Below are positions 8,658-16,905 of a stretch of DNA of 17,322 nt, one piece after another; positions within the stretch are counted from its first letter, which is position 1, and the number at the start of each line of letters is the position of its first letter. The stretch spans positions 1-17,322 of the forward strand of contig PKCW01000255.1 in assembly GCA_002862965.1 (NCBI GenBank), written 5' to 3'. Made by a program: the position numbers and the translations under genes. This DNA comes from Pseudomonadota bacterium (lineage in GTDB: Bacteria; Pseudomonadota; Gammaproteobacteria; UBA5335). The notes beneath the pieces were generated by a model that searched no databases, was not told where the DNA came from, and saw nothing but the letters and a program-made list of their open reading frames with translations.

Positions 8658-10118
8658 ATGTCGCAGCAATGGCGCGAGTATCTGCAGCCGGATTTCTTCG
8701 ATGAACTGATCGGGCCGGAGGGCCCGCGTCCCGCTGCGCGCCCCCTGCTCGATCTGCTGAGCAAGCTGGGCCCGGAGACCCTGCGCGAGCGGCAGCGCGC
8801 CGCCGAACTCGAAATCAAGACACTGGGCATCACCTTTACCGTCTACACCGACGGCAATGCGATCGACCGCGCCTGGCCGATGGACATCATCCCGCGGGTC
8901 ATCGCGGCCAATGAGTGGCGTCGCACGGAGGCTGGCCTCAAGCAGCGGATGCAGGCGCTGAATCTCTTCATCAACGACATCTACGGCCCCCAGCACATCA
9001 TCCGCGACAAGCGCTTTCCCGAGGCCCTGATCGCCACTTCCAAGAACTTCCGCCCCCAGTGCCGGGATTTCACCCCCCCTGCGGGCGTCTGGGCCCACAT
9101 CTGCGGCTCGGACATGGTGCGCGACGCCGACGGCACCTTGTATGTCCTTGAGGACAACCTGCGCGTGCCCTCCGGGGTCTCGTACATGATGATGAACCGC
9201 TTGGTGATGAAGCACGTCTTTCCCGAGCTGTTCGAGAACCAGATCATCCTGCCGGTTGATGACTATCCCTCCCAGCTGTTCGACATGCTGGCCGCCATGT
9301 CGCCGCGGCCCGGCGATCGCCCCTGCGTGGTCGTTCTGACGCCCGGTATCTACAATTCCGCCTACTTCGAGCACGCCTACCTCGCTCAGCAGATGGGCGT
9401 GGAACTGGTGGTGGGCTCGGATCTCTACGTCGGTGAAGACGACGGCGTCTACATGCGCACGATTCAGGGCCCCGAGCGGGTCGATGTGATCTATCGGCGC
9501 ATCGACGACGATTTCCTGGATCCCGAAGCCTTCCGGCCGGATTCGTCGCTCGGTGTTCCCGGTCTGTTGCGGGCCTGGCGGGCCGGCCGGGTCGCTCTGG
9601 TGAACGCGCCCGGCGCCGGCGTGGCCGATGACAAGGTGGTCTACACCTACGTCCCCGATTTCATCAAGTATTATCTGGACGAAGACCCGATCCTTCCCAA
9701 TGTCCCGACCTGGCGCTGCGAGGATCGGGCGTCGCTGGATCACGTCCTCCGGCACCTGCCGGAGCTGGTGGTCAAGCCGGCCAACGAGTCGGGCGGCTAC
9801 GGCATGATCGTCGGACCCAAGGCCAGCCGCGCCGAATGCGAACGGTTTGCCGATCTCATCCGCAGTGACCCGCGCAACTACATCGCCCAGCCGACCCTGG
9901 CACTGTCGACCGTGCCGACGCTGACCGACCATGTGCCCGAGCCTCGCCACGTGGATCTGAGGCCGTTCATCCTGAGCGGCAACGAGATCCAGGTGACCAC
10001 CGGCGGACTGACGCGGGTGGCGATGGTCAAGGGTTCGCTGGTCGTGAACTCGTCGCAGGGCGGGGGCAGCAAGGACACCTGGGTGGTCGAGACCGGCGAT
10101 GCCGAGGCGCAGGGCTGA
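8658..10118 (+). CDS. Circularly permuted ATP-grasp protein (type 2; DUF404/DUF407)
   Basis: A 486-residue putative amide/peptide ligase of the circularly permuted ATP-grasp class, which uses ATP to join a carboxylate to an amine. Because of the permutation, the metal/phosphate motif comes early: EDNLRVPSGVSYMMMNR at 165-181 (E165, N167, R169). The nucleotide-binding half follows: VVKPANESGGYGM at 371-383 (likely ATP lysine K373), HVDLRPFIL at 431-439 and VNSSQGGGSKDTW at 463-475. All motifs look intact and the length is normal. GGAG lies 5 nt before the ATG. It is followed 29 nt later by the alpha-E gene, its usual partner, and diverges from the transglutaminase/DUF2126 gene. The true substrate of the family is not known to me. 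Confidence 0.94.
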   Translation: MSQQWREYLQPDFFDELIGPEGPRPAARPLLDLLSKLGPETLRERQRAAELEIKTLGITFTVYTDGNAIDRAWPMDIIPRVIAANEWRRTEAGLKQRMQALNLFINDIYGPQHIIRDKRFPEALIATSKNFRPQCRDFTPPAGVWAHICGSDMVRDADGTLYVLEDNLRVPSGVSYMMMNRLVMKHVFPELFENQIILPVDDYPSQLFDMLAAMSPRPGDRPCVVVLTPGIYNSAYFEHAYLAQQMGVELVVGSDLYVGEDDGVYMRTIQGPERVDVIYRRIDDDFLDPEAFRPDSSLGVPGLLRAWRAGRVALVNAPGAGVADDKVVYTYVPDFIKYYLDEDPILPNVPTWRCEDRASLDHVLRHLPELVVKPANESGGYGMIVGPKASRAECERFADLIRSDPRNYIAQPTLALSTVPTLTDHVPEPRHVDLRPFILSGNEIQVTTGGLTRVAMVKGSLVVNSSQGGGSKDTWVVETGDAEAQG

Positions 10119-10147
10119 ACGCGGCGCTGCTGCACAAGGAGCTTGGA

Positions 10148-12270
<2,123 letters not shown>

Positions 12271-12298
12271 CGCTGCGCCATCACGGGAGAATGCGCCG

Positions 12299-13138
12299 AT
12301 GACGGATCGCTATGCCGTGGTGGGTCATCCGGTGGCCCACAGCAAGTCGCCCTTGATCCACCGCCTGTTTGCCGAGCAGGCCGGGCAGGATCTCGTCTAT
12401 GAAACCCTGCTGGCCCCGCTCGATGGATTCGCCGCAACGGTGCGGGCGTTCTTCGCCGGCGGTGGCAAGGGCCTCAACGTCACCGTGCCTTTCAAGGCCG
12501 AGGCCTTTGTCTTGGCCGATGTCTGTTCGCCCCGGGCTCGACAGGCCAGCGCCGTCAACACGCTCGGATGCGATGCCGACGGGCGCCTCTGGGGTGACAA
12601 CACCGACGGGGCGGGCCTGGTGCGCGACCTGTGCGATGCCCTGGGCCTGACGCTGTCCGAGCGCCGACTGCTGGTGCTGGGCGCCGGGGGGGCGGCCTGT
12701 GGCATTCTGGGGCCGCTACTGGAAGAAGGCCCTCGAGAGATCGTTGTCGCCAACCGCACCGCAGCCCGGGCCCAGGCGCTGGCGGACCGGTTCCGCTGCC
12801 TGGGGGCGGTCCGGGGATGTGGCCTGGCCGATCTGTTCGGGATGGGGGCGTTCGATGTGATTCTGAACGCGACCTCCGCGAGCCTGTCCGATGCGCTGCC
12901 GGCTTTGCCGCTCGGGCTGGTGGCCGGTGATACCGTCTGTTACGACCTGGCCTACGGAAACGAGCCCACGGCGTTTTTGCGTTGGGCGCTGGAGCAGGGC
13001 GCTGCGCGCGCGGAGGATGGCTTGGGCATGCTGGTCGAGCAGGCCGCGTTTTCCTTCGAACTTTGGCGTGGCGTGCGCCCCGACACGGCCCGCGTGCGGG
13101 GCATCCTGCGTCCGGATTTGCCCCGGGCTTCGAGCTGA
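12299..13138 (+). CDS. aroE: Shikimate dehydrogenase (NADP+)
   Basis: Reduces 3-dehydroshikimate to shikimate in aromatic amino acid synthesis. The 279 residues are close to the E. coli length. Shikimate-binding Ser15/Ser17 lie in AHSKSPLIH. Catalytic Lys66 is in [12 protein letters not shown]87 in SAVNTLG, and Asp103 in [10 protein letters not shown]. The dinucleotide loop GAGGAACG spans 128-135, and the NADP-selecting ANRTAARA spans 151-158. The C-terminal [10 protein letters not shown] motif is present. The ATG at 12299 has GGGAGA about 9 nt upstream; an ATG at 12291 is out of frame and stops at once. The gene sits 28 nt behind hemB and 3 nt before the SprT-like gene, which suggests one operon. 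Confidence 0.96.
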   Translation: MTDRYAVVGHPVAHSKSPLIHRLFAEQAGQDLVYETLLAPLDGFAATVRAFFAGGGKGLNVTVPFKAEAFVLADVCSPRARQASAVNTLGCDADGRLWGDNTDGAGLVRDLCDALGLTLSERRLLVLGAGGAACGILGPLLEEGPREIVVANRTAARAQALADRFRCLGAVRGCGLADLFGMGAFDVILNATSASLSDALPALPLGLVAGDTVCYDLAYGNEPTAFLRWALEQGAARAEDGLGMLVEQAAFSFELWRGVRPDTARVRGILRPDLPRASS

Positions 13139-13141
13139 TCC

Positions 13142-13675
13142 GTGCGCGCCTACGATGAGGCTGTGCGCTGGCTGATGGACCGGCCGGAGCAGGTCGAGGC
13201 GCTCCGGCGCCATGCTGCGGATCTGGAACGCCGCGCGGCCCGGCAGGCGGGACTGACTGACAGCGCGCCGCCGCAGTTGCTTTTCGATCTGCGCGGAACG
13301 CGCGCCGGTTCGGTGAGCAGTGCCGGCGTGATTCGCCTCAATCCGGTGTTGCTGCGGGAAAACCTGCCCGCTTTCATGACGCAGACGCTGCCGCACGAGG
13401 TGGCGCACTGGATCGTGTTCCGCTGGCGGCCGCGCGCGGCGCCGCACGGCCCCGAATGGCGTCAGGTGATGGCCTGGCTGGGCGCGCCGGCGCGGCGTTG
13501 TCACGATTTCGATGTCGCGCGGGCGCAGGTGCGCACCCTGCGCAGTCACCCCTACTTTTGTGCCTGCCGGATGCACGCGGTCAGCGCCATTCGGCATCGA
13601 CGCATGCAGAACGGGACGGTCTACCGTTGCCGAACCTGCGAGGGCGCGTTGCGACCGTCGGCCGACGAAGGGTGA
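13142..13675 (+). CDS. SprT-like zinc metalloprotease
   Basis: A 177-residue protein of the SprT-like family, close to the E. coli SprT length. The zincin motif HEVAH (H85, E86, H89) is intact, with a likely third ligand H102 in PHGPEW. A C-terminal zinc ribbon follows: C140, C142, H145, C163 and C166. Eukaryotic relatives (Spartan) cut DNA-protein crosslinks; the role of bacterial SprT is not well settled. It starts at GTG 13142, only 3 nt after the aroE stop and without a good Shine-Dalgarno, so translation is probably coupled to aroE. No signal peptide is seen, so it is expected in the cytoplasm. Confidence 0.9.
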   Translation: MRAYDEAVRWLMDRPEQVEALRRHAADLERRAARQAGLTDSAPPQLLFDLRGTRAGSVSSAGVIRLNPVLLRENLPAFMTQTLPHEVAHWIVFRWRPRAAPHGPEWRQVMAWLGAPARRCHDFDVARAQVRTLRSHPYFCACRMHAVSAIRHRRMQNGTVYRCRTCEGALRPSADEG

Positions 13676-13705
13676 ACGACGGTTCGGGGGCCGCCTGTTG
13701 CCAGC

Positions 13706-13738
13706 CGGAAGTCGCCTGGGACGCCTCCCGGGCTTCCG
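13706..13738 (+). terminator. Weak hairpin after the hemB-aroE-sprT unit
   Basis: CGGAAG (13706-13711) pairs with CTTCCG (13733-13738), and an inner TGGGA/TCCC stem closes a small loop. The only T-rich stretch (TATTTTCTT) begins 13 nt later, so it is not a textbook Rho-independent terminator. It lies in the 135-bp gap before the Rieske gene, where a new transcription unit probably begins. Confidence 0.3.
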
Positions 13739-13810
13739 AAACAGGGCTACTATTTTCTTCGGCACGCCGATCGGCGTGAGCCGTGATTTGCGCAGAGGGG
13801 AGCGAGTCGA

Positions 13811-14152
13811 ATGTTGAGGCAGGTTTGCGGAGTGGAAGATCTGGCGGTGGGCGCCATGCAGAAGTTCGACGTGGCCGACAAATCGGTCGTCCTGTTTCGG
13901 CTGGAGGACGGTTTCTACGCCACCCAGCGGTCGTGCACCCATACCTGGGGGCCGCTTGATCGCGGGCGACTGGAAAACGGCGAAGTGGTCTGTCCATTGC
14001 ATCGCGCGCGGTTCGATGTGCGGACCGGAGCGGTGAGGCAATGGGCCTGCTTCCCGCCGGGCGTCCAGCTGCTCAATTTCCTGCGGGGACAAAAGCCGCT
14101 GGCCACCTATCCCGTAGAAATCAAGGATGGGCGTGTTTGGATCGATGTCTGA
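13811..14152 (+). CDS. Small Rieske 2Fe-2S protein (ferredoxin subunit type)
   Basis: A 113-residue stand-alone Rieske domain. The cluster ligands are C42 and H44 in SCTHTWGPL, and C61 and H64 in CPLHRARFDV, with the usual 16-residue spacing between pairs. This is the layout of ferredoxin subunits of ring-hydroxylating dioxygenases and of NirD-like proteins, which pass single electrons in the cytoplasm. No oxygenase, reductase or nitrite reductase gene lies nearby, so its partner is unknown. It lacks the membrane anchor of the cytochrome bc1 Rieske protein. The ATG at 13811 has a GGGGAG stretch about 10 nt upstream. It ends 26 nt before the lysC -10 box. Confidence 0.9.
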   Translation: MLRQVCGVEDLAVGAMQKFDVADKSVVLFRLEDGFYATQRSCTHTWGPLDRGRLENGEVVCPLHRARFDVRTGAVRQWACFPPGVQLLNFLRGQKPLATYPVEIKDGRVWIDV

Positions 14153-14178
14153 GCGCATCTGCCAGCCTGATTGCGCGA

Positions 14179-14184
14179 TATAAT
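14179..14184 (+). promoter_or_regulatory. lysC promoter -10 box
   Basis: A perfect TATAAT lies between the Rieske and lysC genes, about 94 nt before the lysC ATG. No good -35 is visible at 16-18 nt, so an activator may help. The next bases (CGCGCTC) form a GC-rich discriminator like that after the tRNA-Ser -10 box. Transcription from about 14191 would give an ~87-nt leader. Confidence 0.5.
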
Positions 14185-14216
14185 CGCGCTCCTTTGGTCT
14201 CATGCCGCAGGAGCGG

Positions 14217-14238
14217 CCGGATGGTGGATGCCATCTGG
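14217..14238 (+). promoter_or_regulatory. Leader hairpin with GGATG loop, candidate CsrA site
   Basis: Bases 14217-14224 pair with 14231-14238 in an 8-bp stem with one G-U pair, leaving the six-base loop TGGATG. CsrA binds GGA presented in a short hairpin loop, and GGATG is the core of its preferred motif. A second GGA lies in the lysC Shine-Dalgarno (14263-14265), 37 nt downstream, an arrangement used for CsrA repression. The stem also covers the start codon of the leader ORF. Confidence 0.45.
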
Positions 14239-14262
14239 GTTGGCCATCGACTCAAGTCTTAA
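14221..14262 (+). CDS. 13-codon leader ORF before lysC
   Basis: It encodes MVDAIWVGHRLKS. AGGAG (14209-14213) lies 7 nt before the ATG, a better Shine-Dalgarno than that of lysC itself. The TAA stop (14260-14262) overlaps the AAGGA of lysC (14261-14265), so ribosomes finishing it would end on the lysC binding site. It has one Lys codon and no run of Lys or Thr codons, so a classic amino-acid attenuator is unlikely; coupling or reinitiation is likelier. Whether it is translated is unproven. Confidence 0.45.
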   Translation: MVDAIWVGHRLKS

Positions 14263-14277
14263 GGATCAGCGATTCAC

Positions 14278-15504
14278 ATGGCCCTCATCGTCCAAAAATA
14301 TGGCGGCACCTCGGTCGGCACGATCGAACGCATCGAACAGGTGGCTCGCAAGGTCATCGCGGCCCGGGAACGCGGGGATGCCGTGGTGGTCGTGGTGTCG
14401 GCCATGAGCGGCGAAACGGATCGCCTGCTGGGAATGGCACGCCAGATCGCGTCCCGGCCAGAGCCGCGCGAGGTCGATGTCCTGATTGCCACCGGCGAGC
14501 AGGTCACCATCGCCCTGCTGGCCATGACGCTGCAGAAGCTCGGCTGTCCGGCGCGTTCCTACACCGGCGCCCAGGTGCCCATCGTCACCGATGCAGCGCA
14601 CGGCAAGGCACGCATTGCACACATCGACGCCGCGCGCCTGCAGGGCGATCTCGATGCTGGCCGGGTCGTGGTGGTGGCGGGATTCCAGGGCGTCGATGCC
14701 GAGGGCAACATCACCACCCTGGGTCGCGGTGGGTCCGACACCACGGGCGTGGCACTGGCGGCAGCGCTCGAGGCGGACGAGTGCCAGATCTTCACCGACG
14801 TCGACGGCGTCTATACCGCCGACCCGCGCATCGTCCCGACCGCGCGCCGTCTGGATCGCATCACCTTCGAGGAAATGCTCGAACTGGCCAGTCTCGGTGC
14901 CAAGGTGCTGCAGATCCGCTCGGTGGAATTCGCCGGAAAGTACAATGTGCCGCTGCGTGTCCTGTCGACCTTTCAGGAAGGGCCGGGTACGCTGATCACC
15001 TACGAGGAGCAGCAGGTGGAAGAGGTCATCATCTCAGGGATCGCGCACAACCGGGACGAGGCGCAGATCACCGTGAGCGGCATTCCCGACCAGCCGGGCG
15101 TTGCCTATCGCGTCCTGGGGCCGGTCGCCGAGGCCAACATCGAAGTCGACATGATCGTGCAGAACGTCGCCCGCGACGGCACGACCGATCTCACCTTCAC
15201 GGTGCATCGCAACGACCATGAGCGGGCGCTCGACATCCTGCGCGCGCACCAGGCCGAGCTCGGGGCCCGCGAGATCGCGGGCGACGTGGCCATCGCCAAG
15301 GTGTCCGTCGTGGGCGTGGGCATGCGCAGTCATGCCGGGGTCGCGGCGCGGATGTTTGCGGCCCTGGCGGCCGAAGGGATCAACATCCGGATGATTTCGA
15401 CCTCCGAGATCAAGATCTCCGTCGTCGTCGGCGAGAAATATGTCGAACTCGCGGTGCGGGCCCTGCACGAGGCCTTTGCGCTTCACCGCGATCCGGAACG
15501 TTAA
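14278..15504 (+). CDS. lysC: Aspartokinase
   Basis: Phosphorylates aspartate, the first step toward lysine, threonine, methionine and diaminopimelate. The 408 residues match monofunctional aspartokinases. The kinase N-terminus is VQKYGGTSVG (5-14), with SAMSGETDRLL (41-51) and GRGGSDTTGVALA (149-161). The second nucleotide-binding part is FTDVDGVYTADPR (172-184). Two ACT domains follow (~265-335 and ~343-405), normally the site of feedback inhibition by lysine and/or threonine. No homoserine dehydrogenase domain is fused. The AAGGA before the ATG is 12 nt away, rather far, and overlaps the stop of a leader ORF. An internal start for a beta subunit is plausible (see 15004-15018). csrA follows after 86 nt. 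Confidence 0.97.
   Translation: MALIVQKYGGTSVGTIERIEQVARKVIAARERGDAVVVVVSAMSGETDRLLGMARQIASRPEPREVDVLIATGEQVTIALLAMTLQKLGCPARSYTGAQVPIVTDAAHGKARIAHIDAARLQGDLDAGRVVVVAGFQGVDAEGNITTLGRGGSDTTGVALAAALEADECQIFTDVDGVYTADPRIVPTARRLDRITFEEMLELASLGAKVLQIRSVEFAGKYNVPLRVLSTFQEGPGTLITYEEQQVEEVIISGIAHNRDEAQITVSGIPDQPGVAYRVLGPVAEANIEVDMIVQNVARDGTTDLTFTVHRNDHERALDILRAHQAELGAREIAGDVAIAKVSVVGVGMRSHAGVAARMFAALAAEGINIRMISTSEIKISVVVGEKYVELAVRALHEAFALHRDPER
15004..15018 (+). promoter_or_regulatory. Candidate internal translation start inside lysC
   Basis: GAGGAG (15004-15009) is followed after 6 nt by an in-frame GTG (15016, Val247). Starting there would give a 162-residue protein holding just the two ACT domains. 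In Bacillus and Corynebacterium aspartokinases a separate beta subunit of about that size starts at the equivalent linker. The GAGGAG also encodes Glu-Glu, so chance is possible. Confidence 0.4.
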
Positions 15505-15533
15505 TGCCGAAGATTTCAGGGCCGATATCAGCG

Positions 15534-15584
15534 GGACATCACAGGACGTGGCCGATCCCGGATAGGCGGATGGAAAGCAAGGAG
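15534..15584 (+). promoter_or_regulatory. csrA leader with six GGA motifs (autoregulatory CsrA sites)
   Basis: GGA occurs at 15534, 15544, 15560, 15568, 15572 and 15581. The site at 15540-15550 folds as CAC-AGGAC-GTG, placing GGA in a hairpin loop, and resembles the CsrA consensus ACARGGAUGU. The last GGA lies in AAGGAG (15579-15584), the csrA Shine-Dalgarno, 6 nt before the ATG. E. coli CsrA represses its own translation through such sites; binding here is inferred. Confidence 0.6.
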
Positions 15585-15590
15585 CTTTAA

Positions 15591-15791
15591 ATGCTGATTC
15601 TGACGAGACGAGTGGGCGAAACGGTCATGGTGGGTGATGAAATCACCATCACCGTCCTGGGGGTCAAGGGCAACCAGGTCCGTTTGGGAATCAACGCGCC
15701 CAAGGATGTCGCGGTGCATCGCGAAGAGATCTACCAGCGCATCAAACACGAACATGACGACGCCGAACCGGGCAACGCGCTCTCGCGCTGA
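15591..15791 (+). CDS. csrA: Carbon storage regulator, RNA-binding translational regulator
   Basis: A 66-residue CsrA/RsmA protein, full length. CsrA works as a dimer that binds GGA motifs in mRNA leaders and mostly blocks translation, controlling carbon flux, motility and biofilm. The RNA-contact residues known from E. coli are present: L4 and R6 in [10 protein letters not shown], and R44 in [21 protein letters not shown] (24-34) is the typical core strand. The tail after ~residue 54 is short and acidic. AAGGAG stands 6 nt before the ATG. It lies 86 nt downstream of lysC and just before tRNA-Ser, an order common in gammaproteobacteria. The leader carries many potential self-binding sites. 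Confidence 0.98.
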   Translation: MLILTRRVGETVMVGDEITITVLGVKGNQVRLGINAPKDVAVHREEIYQRIKHEHDDAEPGNALSR

Positions 15792-15800
15792 GGTCGCGGT

Positions 15801-15821
15801 CCGGCTTTACCTGCAAGCCGG
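15801..15821 (+). terminator. Hairpin after csrA overlapping the tRNA-Ser -35 box
   Basis: CCGGCTT (15801-15807) and AAGCCGG (15815-15821) form a perfect 7-bp stem with loop TACCTGC, starting 10 nt after the csrA stop. No T-run follows (GTTGCC), so termination would be weak. It overlaps the -35 element of the next promoter. Confidence 0.4.
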
Positions 15822-15834
15822 TTGCCGATAAAAT
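15806..15834 (+). promoter_or_regulatory. tRNA-Ser promoter
   Basis: TTTACC (15806-15811) and TAAAAT (15829-15834) are 17 nt apart. The following CGGCGCTC is a GC-rich discriminator, typical of stringently controlled stable-RNA promoters. Expected start is near 15841, giving a leader of about 52 nt. That leader contains a 7-bp inverted repeat, GCCACGG/CCGTGGC (15850-15856 and 15876-15882), before the mature tRNA end. Confidence 0.6.
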
Positions 15835-15893
15835 CGGCGCTCTTCTCAAGCCACGGTCTGCGTCCGAAGCGCCGGCCGTGGCGACTCGCTTAC

Positions 15894-15984
15894 GGAGAGA
15901 TGGCCGAGAGGCCGAAGGCGCTCCCCTGCTAAGGGAGTATGGGCCAAAAGCCCATCGAGGGTTCGAATCCCTCTCTCTCCGCCA
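15894..15984 (+). tRNA. tRNA-Ser (anticodon GCT)
   Basis: Decodes AGC/AGU serine codons. The acceptor arm GGAGAGA pairs with TCTCTCC, followed by discriminator G and an encoded CCA (15982-15984). The anticodon stem CTCCC/GGGAG encloses CTGCTAA, giving anticodon GCT at 15928-15930. A long variable arm (TATGGGCCAAAAGCCCA) marks a class II serine tRNA. The T arm is GAGGG-TTCGAAT-CCCTC. Total 91 nt. A run of five T follows at 15987-15991. Confidence 0.98.
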
Positions 15985-16043
15985 CATTTTTCGATCGGGC
16001 GGCGTCCAGTCCCTGCGGGCGCCCGGGGCGTGCCGCCACATGA

Positions 16044-16071
16044 CTCCGATGCCGTTCTTGGGCATGCGGAG
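16044..16071 (+). repeat. Hairpin in the gap after tRNA-Ser
   Basis: CTCCGATGCC (16044-16053) pairs with GGCATGCGGAG (16061-16071), making ten base pairs with one bulged base and a GTTCTTG loop. No T-run follows. The whole gap 15985-16230 shows no gene; this hairpin, the T-run after the tRNA and the promoter near 16180 are its only visible signals. Confidence 0.4.
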
Positions 16072-16174
16072 GTCGGGTGCGTTCGATCCGCGCGGGTTCC
16101 CTGATCCATGAGCCGCTACCGGCGCGGTCCGGGCATGGTCGGAAATACCTCGCTGCGGATGGGTTGCGAAGGAA

Positions 16175-16183
16175 TGTTATGCT
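16175..16183 (+). promoter_or_regulatory. Extended -10 promoter for the DUF4399 gene
   Basis: TGTTATGCT reads as an extended -10 element (TG, one base, then TATGCT). The -35 region is poor, as is common for extended -10 promoters. Start would be near 16190, about 40 nt before the ATG at 16231. Confidence 0.35.
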
Positions 16184-16230
16184 GATCGGGCATTCGTTCC
16201 ATCAGAAACCAACGCTCGCGAGAGGGTCCC

Positions 16231-16665
16231 ATGCATCGCCGACATCGAATCGTATCCTTGCTGTGCCTCATGTTGGTCGCCACGGTCGCTGCGGCCGAGT
16301 TGCCGAGCGCGCCGGCGCCCGCGGGCGCTGCGGTCTACTTCATCTCCCCCAAGGACGGCGAGCGCATCCGCGGTCCCGTGGTGGTCCGCTTCGGCTTGAA
16401 GGGCATGGGCGTGGCGCCGGCGGGCACTGCCAAGGAAGCGACCGGCCATCACCATCTCCTGGTCGATTGGGACCAGCCGCCGGTCAAAGGTGAGCCCATC
16501 CCGTCCGATGCCCATCATCGCCATTTCGGCAACGGCCAGACCGAGACCACGCTGGATCTGGCGCCGGGTCGGCACACCCTGCAGCTGTTGATGGGCGATG
16601 CGAATCACGTCCCGCACGAGCCGCCGGTGCTGTCCGAGCGGGTCACGGTCGAGGTGTTGCCCTGA
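16231..16665 (+). CDS. Secreted DUF4399 domain protein
   Basis: A 144-residue exported protein. A basic start (MHRRHR), a hydrophobic stretch (8-21) and AAA before ELP give a Sec signal peptide cut near residue 22. The rest is one DUF4399 domain: VYFISPKDGERI (35-46), VRFGLKGMGVAPAG (52-65), TGHHHLLVDWD (71-81), HRHFGNGQTETTLDL (96-110) and NHVPHEPPV (125-133). Histidines at 73-75, 95, 96, 98, 126 and 129 recur at conserved places and could bind metal, but this is only suggestive. Function of the family is unknown. AGAGGG lies 4 nt before the ATG. It appears to be a single-gene unit. Confidence 0.88.
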   Translation: MHRRHRIVSLLCLMLVATVAAAELPSAPAPAGAAVYFISPKDGERIRGPVVVRFGLKGMGVAPAGTAKEATGHHHLLVDWDQPPVKGEPIPSDAHHRHFGNGQTETTLDLAPGRHTLQLLMGDANHVPHEPPVLSERVTVEVLP

Positions 16666-16691
16666 GCGCTCGTGAATCTTTCAGGCGCTCG

Positions 16692-16760
16692 GTCCGGCCG
16701 GACGCGCATCACGCCTGCCAAGCCGTGATGCGCGGGAGCAGGTCCGGGCAGATACCGGAC
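16692..16760 (+). terminator. Clustered dyads after the DUF4399 gene, including an 11-bp perfect hairpin
   Basis: CGCGCATCACG (16703-16713) and CGTGATGCGCG (16724-16734) form a perfect 11-bp stem with a 10-nt loop. On either side lie GTCCGG/CCGGAC pairs: a 12-bp palindrome (16692-16703) and a 6-bp stem with a 7-nt loop (16742-16760). No T-run follows, so strong folding, perhaps Rho-assisted or RNA-stabilising, is likelier than classic termination. The remaining gap to 16905 shows no gene. Confidence 0.4.
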
Positions 16761-16905
16761 TTGAGAGGCAAGCAATGCGCAGGGCGCGCATGGTTTCACC
16801 AATGCTGAGTCGTCCCGCGCCGCCGCTTGCGCCGGAACGTCCCGGTTGAGCGTCCTGCAGATCGATGAAGCGGGAGGCTGCCCGGCCTTGCCCGCTCGCG
16901 CCGAC

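Noticed and set aside
12716..14203. 495-codon minus-strand frame across aroE, the SprT-like gene and the Rieske gene
   Set aside because: It covers three well-supported plus-strand genes and an intergenic gap, with Arg/Pro/His-rich low-complexity content.
14185..14277. Lysine riboswitch before lysC
   Set aside because: The leader is only about 87 nt, half the length needed, and lacks the multi-helix core.
15894..15984. tRNA-Ser as an integration site of a mobile element
   Set aside because: No integrase, no repeated tRNA 3' end and no foreign-looking genes are present on either side.
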